13,986 nucleotides of DNA from Paludibacter sp. (GTDB lineage Bacteria; Bacteroidota; Bacteroidia; Bacteroidales; Paludibacteraceae): positions 1-13,986 of the forward strand of contig JAUSNQ010000130.1 in NCBI GenBank assembly GCA_030655595.1. Reading direction: 5' to 3'. Within the stretch, counting starts at the first letter, position 1; the number at the start of each line of letters is the position of its first letter. The notes below the pieces were generated by a model that ran no database searches, was not told the origin of the DNA, and saw only the letters and a list, made by a program, of their open reading frames with translations. Below, in pieces: positions 1-5,640 of this stretch. Position numbers and translations under genes: made by a program.

Positions 1-452
1 TTTTTCTCACCGCCAAAGATACTGAGAATGATCGCCTGACCGGTTTCACCATTGGTGCAGATGATTATATCTCCAAACCTTTTTCCATTCGTGAAGTCAT
101 GGCAAGGGTAAAAGCCGTTATTCGCAGATATGTCCCTCCGGTAGAAGAAGAATCTCAGGGGAAGATATTGGAATACGAGCAACTAATCATGAACCTCGGG
201 AAGAAAAAGGTAACTGTCGAAGGCAAGGAAATCCAGTTTACCAAAAAGGAATTTGAAATTTTGAGGTTATTTCTGGAACACCGAAACAGGGTGTTTACGC
301 GAGATGAGATTTTATCGCGGGTGTGGACGGATGATGTGATTGTGCTCGACCGTACCATCGATGTGAATATCACCCGTTTGAGAAAAAAAATAGGCGAATA
401 CGGCAAAAATATTGTCACCCGCCTTGGATATGGATATTGTTTTGAAAGCTAA
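1..452 (+). CDS. OmpR/PhoB-family response regulator, 5'-truncated by window edge
   Basis: This is the DNA-binding partner of the histidine kinase that follows. The reading frame is open from base 3, so the gene begins upstream and the phospho-accepting Asp is not in view. The visible part starts at the end of the receiver domain (FLTAKD, then GADDYISKPF with the conserved receiver Lys). A winged-helix DNA-binding domain follows, covering roughly the last 100 residues. It has the typical recognition-helix region (TIDVNITRLRKKIG) and a C-terminal wing ending GYGYCFES, where most family members have GYRF. The histidine kinase starts 8 bases after the stop, so the two are almost certainly one operon. 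Proteins of this subfamily bind direct repeats at about 11-base spacing. Such repeats occur upstream of two transport genes in this window, which makes a PhoB-like role possible but unproven. Confidence 0.93.
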   Translation, partial: FLTAKDTENDRLTGFTIGADDYISKPFSIREVMARVKAVIRRYVPPVEEESQGKILEYEQLIMNLGKKKVTVEGKEIQFTKKEFEILRLFLEHRNRVFTRDEILSRVWTDDVIVLDRTIDVNITRLRKKIGEYGKNIVTRLGYGYCFES

Positions 453-460
453 TTTGCGCT

Positions 461-2188
461 ATGAAGTTAAACCGCCGATTGTTTCTGTACTTCTTCAGTA
501 CTTTCTTTTTCCTGATGATTGTCATCAGTTTCTTCCAATATCAAAGAGAAAAGGACTTTCGCACGGAACAACTGGATCAATTGCTTTCAACCTACAACCA
601 AACAGTTAATAAATTTATTGAGCTGAATCCATGGAATTGGGAAATTCTGACTTCTTTCCTGCAGGTTTTTCCAGATAGTAACTTGCGTGTAACCGTGGTG
701 GATATGACAGGTGTTGTTTTGTATGATTCTTATGTGCGCGATGCAGGAAAGCTTGATAACCATTTAAATCGTCCGGAGATTGTGCTTGCATCAGAAGGTG
801 GCAAGGGGTACTCAATTCGTAAATCTACTTCTACCGGTACAGAATTTTATTATTTGGCACATCATTTTGAACATTATTACGTACGCAGTGCTTTGCCATA
901 TAACATGGATCTGGCAACCTTGCTGGCTGCCAATATGTATTTCCTTTGGTTTATGCTGTTTGTGTTGCTCATTGCTTCGCTGATGTTGTTCTTTATTTCT
1001 AAAAACATCACCCGCTCTGTGGATCGCTTGCAGCAGTTTTTACGGGATGTGGAGAATGAAGAAGTAGTCGATTCTGAAATCATATTTCCCAGGGATGAAC
1101 TGGGGCAAATCAGCAATAACATCGTTAAAACGTATAAAAACCTCTGGAAAACGAAATCGCAGGTGAAGCGGGAACGCGAGAAATTGATTCAGCATCTCCA
1201 AATTTCTCAGGAGGGCTTGGGGATTTTTTCTGCTGAGAAAAAAGAAATTCTGGTCAACTCTCATTTCATTTTATATTCAAAAATATTAACCGATCAGGTG
1301 TTGACGACTGTAGATGATATTTTTTATGTGCCTGAACTTGCCGAAATCAATGTTTTTATTGATCAGGGATTGAAAAACAAGGAATTAAACCGGAAAAGAA
1401 TTAATATTGAAAAGGGTGGGAGAGTTTTTTTAATTCAGTGTATTGTTTTTAAAGATGCAACATTTGAGATATCAATCAACGATATTACCGTACAGGAACA
1501 GGAAAACCGCCTCAAAAGACATTTGACTCAGAATATTTCCCACGAATTAAAAACGCCTGTAAGTAGTATTTTGGGATATATGGAGAGCATTGTCGCCAAT
1601 CCTGATTTGTCTAAAGAAAGACAGCAGTTTTTTATTGAACGTTCGTTTCAGCAGGCTCAACGGCTGACAGCTTTGCTGCAGGATATATCGACCCTCAACA
1701 AAATTGAAGAAACGGAGAATTTGTTTGAAAAGGAATCGATTGATATTGCTCAAATTGTCAACGATGTTTGTAATGATGTGCATTTGCAGCTTGAAGCTAA
1801 ACGGTTTACTATAGTAAATCAATTACCGGAGGTTTTGAAGATTTACGGAAATCGCTCCCTGATTTACTCAATTTTCAGAAATCTAACAGACAATGCCCTT
1901 GCTTATGCCGGGGAAGGTATTCGGTTAGAAATAAGTTGTTACCGCGAAGATGAACAGTTTTATTATTTTTCTTTTTCTGATGACGGTGTTGGTGTTCAGG
2001 AAGAGCACTTGCAGCGGATTTTCGAACGCTTTTACCGTGTAGATAAGGGCAGGAGTCGCAAAATGGGCGGTACCGGTCTGGGACTTGCCATCGTGAAAAA
2101 TGCCGTTATTTACCACGGAGGGACGATTACTGTCAAAAATGTCAGCCCGGGTGGATTGAATTTTATTTTTTCATTGAGAAAAGTATAA
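461..2188 (+). CDS. Membrane sensor histidine kinase (PhoR-like architecture)
   Basis: This 575-residue sensor kinase should autophosphorylate and pass phosphate to the response regulator encoded 8 bases upstream. A first membrane helix lies at about residues 7-25. An extracytoplasmic sensor region of about 130 residues follows, then a second helix at about 159-179 and a HAMP-like linker (about 180-235). A PAS-like segment of about 120 residues precedes the catalytic core. The H-box reads ISHELKTPVSS with the phospho-accepting His at residue 361. The N-box contains NLTDNA (Asn474/Asn478). The G1 box is DDGVGV, the F-box FERFYRVD, and the G2 box GGTGLGLAI (from Gly536). All catalytic motifs are intact. 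Two helices, a PAS-like domain and a HisKA/HATPase core match the general PhoR plan, but the signal cannot be read from sequence. The phosphate link rests only on the nearby PiT gene and the Pho-box-like repeats. Confidence 0.95.
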   Translation: MKLNRRLFLYFFSTFFFLMIVISFFQYQREKDFRTEQLDQLLSTYNQTVNKFIELNPWNWEILTSFLQVFPDSNLRVTVVDMTGVVLYDSYVRDAGKLDNHLNRPEIVLASEGGKGYSIRKSTSTGTEFYYLAHHFEHYYVRSALPYNMDLATLLAANMYFLWFMLFVLLIASLMLFFISKNITRSVDRLQQFLRDVENEEVVDSEIIFPRDELGQISNNIVKTYKNLWKTKSQVKREREKLIQHLQISQEGLGIFSAEKKEILVNSHFILYSKILTDQVLTTVDDIFYVPELAEINVFIDQGLKNKELNRKRINIEKGGRVFLIQCIVFKDATFEISINDITVQEQENRLKRHLTQNISHELKTPVSSILGYMESIVANPDLSKERQQFFIERSFQQAQRLTALLQDISTLNKIEETENLFEKESIDIAQIVNDVCNDVHLQLEAKRFTIVNQLPEVLKIYGNRSLIYSIFRNLTDNALAYAGEGIRLEISCYREDEQFYYFSFSDDGVGVQEEHLQRIFERFYRVDKGRSRKMGGTGLGLAIVKNAVIYHGGTITVKNVSPGGLNFIFSLRKV

Positions 2189-2207
2189 TTTGATTCGAAT
2201 TATCTGC

Positions 2208-2215
2208 TATCTTTG
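2208..2215 (+). promoter_or_regulatory. Bacteroidota -7 promoter element for the epimerase gene
   Basis: TATCTTTG matches the Bacteroidota housekeeping -7 consensus TAnnTTTG at every fixed position. The best upstream TTTG (2189-2192) leaves a gap of only 15 bases, shorter than the usual 19-21, so the -33 element is weak or absent. Transcription from here would give an RNA leader of roughly 80 bases before the ATG at 2300. Confidence 0.5.
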
Positions 2216-2251
2216 CCCTCGTTAATTCCTGACGTAAAAATCCGACAATAT

Positions 2252-2276
2252 TAAATCAGTCCATACTGCTGATTTA
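2252..2276 (+). other. Hairpin in the 5' leader of the epimerase gene
   Basis: The arms TAAATCAG (2252-2259) and CTGATTTA (2269-2276) form a perfect 8-base stem around a 9-base loop. No U-tract follows, so an intrinsic terminator is unlikely. It lies downstream of the predicted promoter and 23 bases before the start codon. It could be an RNA leader structure or a dimeric-repressor operator; nothing in the sequence decides between these. Confidence 0.4.
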
Positions 2277-2299
2277 GATCAACAGAAATTCTCAGTTAT

Positions 2300-3274
2300 A
2301 TGCGATACTTTGTTACAGGAAGCACTGGTTTTATCGGCATTCATCTGTGCCGATTGCTTATTTCATCTGGTCATGAAGTTTATGGCTTGGTCAGAAATCC
2401 GAACAAAATACCTTCGGATTTGCAGGGTAAACTGCAAGTCGTACAAGGTGACCTGGGAATTTTTTAAAAAAAGAAGCTTGTATTACCTGAAGTTGATGTT
2501 GTAGTGCACTTGGCTGCCGTGATAGCGGGTAAAAACAATGAGGATTATATGCAGACCAATTATGATGCTGTCAAACATTTACTTGCGACTTTAAGACATC
2601 AGGATTGGCAACCAAAGCGTTTTATTTTAGCTTCATCGCTGGCTGCTGCCGGGCCGAACCGAAACGGCAAAGTACTCAGGGAGTCTGATGAACCCCAGCC
2701 CATCGATCCTTATGGTATTGCAAAACTCAAGGCCGAACAACTGCTGCTTAATCAACCCTTTCCAACCACCATTTTTCGTCCACCTGTTGTTATCGGTCCG
2801 GGAGATCCTGCCATGTTGACTGTTTTCAAGATGGTAAAATACCGTTTTGCTGCATTGCCTATGGGAAAACCGCAACAACTGAGTTTTGTTTATGTGGGTG
2901 ATTTGATAGAGGCAATTGTATTGATGTCGAATGACCAAAGTGTGAATAACCGACTTTATTATACGAGTTCTGAAGTCACCATCACTAACCGTGAAATTGT
3001 TGATACGATAGCCAAAGTCCTTCAAAAAAGGATCTGCATTGTTTTTATTCCCAAGTATGTAATTAAGTTCATCATGTATTTGTCGACAGCTGCTTCGGTT
3101 GTTTTTAGAATTGCAAAATTTTATGATTACAGGCAGTATAAGCAAATGACTGCTCCTGCTTTTATTTGTACGAGTGAGTTGTTGACATCCGAGACCAACT
3201 GGCAAGCAAAAACCGGACTGACAGAGGCAATCCGGTTGAGTGCAATAGGTTATCAAAAGCAAAAATGGCTGTAA
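2300..3274 (+). pseudogene. NAD-dependent epimerase/dehydratase (extended SDR) interrupted by an in-frame TAA
   Basis: The frame from ATG 2300 encodes a Rossmann start with the nucleotide-binding motif TGSTGFIG (residues 6-13) and a standard beta-alpha-beta continuation (GHEVYGLVRNP, then VVQGDLGIF). TAA at 2465-2467 (codon 56) stops it. In the same frame the sequence resumes at once as KKKLVLPEVDVVVHLAAVIAG, the expected next strand of the fold. It continues without further damage through ASSLAAAG (Ser112/Ser113), the catalytic YGIAK (Tyr138, Lys142), FRPPVVIGPGD and a C-terminal substrate domain. Total length is 325 codons counting both stops, normal for extended SDR epimerases. The simplest explanation is one substitution creating TAA from a Gln, Glu or Lys codon. 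A homopolymer-length error is less likely because the frame is the same on both sides. Restart at GTG 2504 would yield a protein lacking the NAD-binding motif. The substrate is unknown. Confidence 0.82.
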
Positions 3275-3295
3275 CTCTACTTGTTTTTACTTTGA

Positions 3296-5530
3296 TTATT
3301 TCTTCATCTTGACAAGACGTCTTTGTGACTTCATTAAATTACTCGATTGCAGGGCAATGATTTTCGTCTCATTCAGCAAGCTCAGGAATAAAATGCTGTT
3401 ACGGGTTCCTGAGTCCTTGGTCTTGGCGCGTTTAATCTGATTGCGTGTTGCTTGTGAGTATAACTCTGCAATCAGGTGTCGCTTTTCGAGCAAGTTGTCG
3501 AAACTTGAGTAATCCCAGGATTGTATCATGGTCACGAAGTCGGATGCAACTGCAATTACCTGCTCGCTTAATTTGGTTAAATCACTGACTTGTTCTTTGG
3601 AGAAACCTTCATGATTGTCGTCGATGTATTTATAGCTCGATTCGGTCATCACCTTGAGAGATTTTGCAATTTCATAGAAATAATCTATGACCTGGATGTA
3701 AAATTGTCCAAGCTCAACAGGTGCCGCTTCAAGTCTTTTCAGTGTAGGAACTACCTCGTAATGTCTCCGGTTTTTGTATTTGCGGTACAGTGCATCCGCC
3801 TCTTTGTGAAGCGAGTTCAATTGTTTTCTGTCTTCATTGAATAAACCTGCTAAGGTGCTGCGGTAGATGCGGATGGTTGTTTCAATGGATTCTTCCATTT
3901 CTGTTGAACAATTCAAAATCAAATCCTGCTCATTATTAATCAAAGCACTTGTTTCTTTTTCTTCATCTTTTGCGACTCTTTTCCGGTGTACTATGGTAAA
4001 CTGAACAATCAGAAATGCGACCAAAAAGAGTAAACCGATGATGGCGTATATTCCTCCATACATCAGAGCAAATGCAATGGATGCGGCTACAGTGAAAGCA
4101 ACTACGGCAGTAAGAAACCAGCCGCTGATGACTGTCAATACTCCTGTGATGCGATAAACGGCACTTTCGCGCCCCCAAGCCCTGTCGGCCAACGAGCTAC
4201 CCATAGCTACCATGAAAGTAACGTAGGTTGTTGATAAAGGAAGTTTTAATGAAGTACCCAGAGAAATCAACATAGCAGCCACAGTCAGATTGACCGATGC
4301 ACGTATGAGGTCGAACGAAGGATCTCCCGGATCTTTTCTTTCCAGCGGTTTAAATCGACTTTCAAGAAATTTCTTTGTTTTCTTTGGGGTGATGTAATAT
4401 ATTAGCCGTCCGATGTTCAATGCATTGCGTACCAATGATCGTGAAGCTCCGGTTGAGGAGAATTGTTCCATTCCCTCACCCTGTCGGGATAAATTGACTT
4501 CTGTTTTGGTAACGCTGCGGGCTTTTTTGTTGAACCACAAGGACAATACCATGATGATCCCTGCGCCAAACAAGAACCGCCAATCGACGTTGACTGCTTC
4601 GGATAAACGTGACATGTACAAATTATCCAGATTGCCACCCTGTGCTACATATTCAAGTCCGAATTGATAGGAGCTTAAACCGGCCATGAAGACTCCGATA
4701 AAGTTCACAAGATCGTTGCCTGCGAACGACAATGCCAGTGCTGCTGTTCCGGATAAAATGATTATTTTGAGTATCTTAACTTTAAAAACATGCTGCAAAA
4801 GACCCATCAAAGCTGTCATGCCAATGAAGGTATATGCCAGGATGACGGTTGTGTGTTCGGTGATGTAGTTTATGACTTCTGTGGATACGAGGGTGGTGCT
4901 TTTCAAACCTTTCAGTATGGCAAAATATGCAATGGCGGTGAGTGCGATGCCTCCCCAGACTGCTCCTACATAGTTGAAAGATTTGGTGTAATTGAAAGAG
5001 AAAAGGATGCGGGATAGATACATGACGATGGAGCCTACGGCAAAGGAAATGATGACGGAGATGAAAATGCCGGATATGATTTTCAGGGCTTTCGCCGTAT
5101 TGATGTATTGGGAGAGATCAACGACTTCGTTGTTTTGCCAAATAGTAAATAGCGAAACAGCAACTGCAGCACCCAGTAATTCAAACACAAGAGATACGGT
5201 GGTAGAAGTTGGAAGTCCGAATGTGTTGAAAACATCCAATAAAATAACATCTGTAATCATGACCGCCAGGAATAGCATCATGATGCTGGCAAAAGTAAAT
5301 TTCTCAGGATAAAACACCCCGCTTCGGGCAATTTCCATCATGCCGGTCGAAAAAAGTGATCCAAACAGGACCCCGACAGATGCAACAGTAAGTATCAGCC
5401 ACAATGGCGCAACTTTCGATCCGATGCTGGAATTGAGAAAGTTAACTGCATCGTTTGCTACACCTACAACCAGGTCGAGTGCAGCCAGTCCTAACAATAC
5501 GAGTACAATTACAATGTAAATACTATCCAT
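3296..5530 (-). CDS. PiT-family inorganic phosphate transporter with C-terminal PhoU-like domain
   Basis: This 744-residue inner-membrane protein should import inorganic phosphate coupled to a cation. PiT proteins carry two inverted copies of a signature, and both are visible: GVANDAVNFLNSSIGS at residues 23-38, paired with LPTSTT near 107, and AGNDLVNFIGV near 270-280, paired with LPLSTT near 430. Hydrophobic helices fill residues 1-335 and 408-515, separated by a charged cytoplasmic loop (about 335-405). Residues from about 530 to the end are hydrophilic and helical (charged heptad-like stretches such as RKQLNSLHKEADALYRKYKNR) and resemble a PhoU-type regulatory domain. This explains the length well above plain PiT proteins of about 400-500 residues. 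The start at 5530 fits because hydrophobic helix 1 begins immediately. It lies 110 bases downstream of the TonB receptor on the same strand and faces the epimerase gene with a 21-base gap. Pho-box-like repeats precede it. Confidence 0.93.
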   Translation of the reverse strand: MDSIYIVIVLVLLGLAALDLVVGVANDAVNFLNSSIGSKVAPLWLILTVASVGVLFGSLFSTGMMEIARSGVFYPEKFTFASIMMLFLAVMITDVILLDVFNTFGLPTSTTVSLVFELLGAAVAVSLFTIWQNNEVVDLSQYINTAKALKIISGIFISVIISFAVGSIVMYLSRILFSFNYTKSFNYVGAVWGGIALTAIAYFAILKGLKSTTLVSTEVINYITEHTTVILAYTFIGMTALMGLLQHVFKVKILKIIILSGTAALALSFAGNDLVNFIGVFMAGLSSYQFGLEYVAQGGNLDNLYMSRLSEAVNVDWRFLFGAGIIMVLSLWFNKKARSVTKTEVNLSRQGEGMEQFSSTGASRSLVRNALNIGRLIYYITPKKTKKFLESRFKPLERKDPGDPSFDLIRASVNLTVAAMLISLGTSLKLPLSTTYVTFMVAMGSSLADRAWGRESAVYRITGVLTVISGWFLTAVVAFTVAASIAFALMYGGIYAIIGLLFLVAFLIVQFTIVHRKRVAKDEEKETSALINNEQDLILNCSTEMEESIETTIRIYRSTLAGLFNEDRKQLNSLHKEADALYRKYKNRRHYEVVPTLKRLEAAPVELGQFYIQVIDYFYEIAKSLKVMTESSYKYIDDNHEGFSKEQVSDLTKLSEQVIAVASDFVTMIQSWDYSSFDNLLEKRHLIAELYSQATRNQIKRAKTKDSGTRNSILFLSLLNETKIIALQSSNLMKSQRRLVKMKK

Positions 5531-5556
5531 TTGAATTGGTTTTATAAAGTGTATTT

Positions 5557-5564
5557 AAAACGTA
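5557..5564 (-). promoter_or_regulatory. Possible -7 element for the PiT gene
   Basis: On the minus strand this reads TACGTTTT, seven of eight positions of the TAnnTTTG pattern including the free ones. It lies 26 bases before the start codon and 8 bases downstream of the 11-base repeat array. No convincing -33 TTTG stands at the right distance, which would suit a promoter whose -33 role is taken by an activator bound to the repeats. Confidence 0.3.
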
Positions 5565-5572
5565 TAAATTCT

Positions 5573-5612
5573 GCACAAAGAAATGAAATACATATTACAA
5601 AGATGTTACAAA
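5573..5612 (-). promoter_or_regulatory. Pho-box-like array of heptamers at 11-base steps, upstream of PiT
   Basis: Read on the plus strand, TTACAAA occurs at 5595-5601 and again exactly at 5606-5612, with a 4-base spacer. Two degenerate copies continue the same 11-base phase: TGAAATA at 5584-5590 (4 of 7) and GCACAAA at 5573-5579 (5 of 7). In the direction of the PiT gene the perfect unit reads TTTGTAA. Heptamers with 4-base spacers are the geometry of E. coli Pho boxes and of OmpR/PhoB-family operators in general. The array sits 43-82 bases before the PiT start codon. Assignment to the regulator at the window start is inference. Confidence 0.5.
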
Positions 5613-5632
5613 TATATGTAGAAGTTGTAACA
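5604..5632. repeat. 8-base inverted repeat between the TonB receptor and PiT genes
   Basis: TGTTACAA (5604-5611) and TTGTAACA (5625-5632) are perfect reverse complements separated by 13 bases, just after the receptor stop codon. One arm coincides with a heptamer of the 11-base direct-repeat array. No U-tract follows on the minus strand, so it is a poor terminator. It may be an additional inverted operator half-site or a weak mRNA 3' structure. Confidence 0.35.
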
Positions 5633-5640
5633 ATTTTCAA

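Noticed and set aside
2460..2472. Programmed -1 or +1 frameshift at the T6A7 tract
   Set aside because: The coding frame is identical upstream and downstream, so a single frameshift would destroy rather than restore the downstream product. Only stop readthrough or a compensated double slip would work.
2310..2504. 64-codon open frame overlapping the broken part of the epimerase gene
   Set aside because: It is in another frame from the Rossmann motif, has an atypical composition (Cys and Trp rich), and its existence does not rescue the epimerase because the true frame is the same on both sides of the stop.
2633..3262. 209-codon open frame on the minus strand
   Set aside because: It is antisense to the epimerase gene, whose plus-strand frame has clear family motifs. 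The minus-strand product is Cys/Arg/Asn-rich without recognisable structure and has no promoter-like sequence at its start.
3275..3295. Bidirectional terminator between the convergent epimerase and PiT genes
   Set aside because: The gap is only 21 bases and shows no inverted repeat, only scattered T runs.
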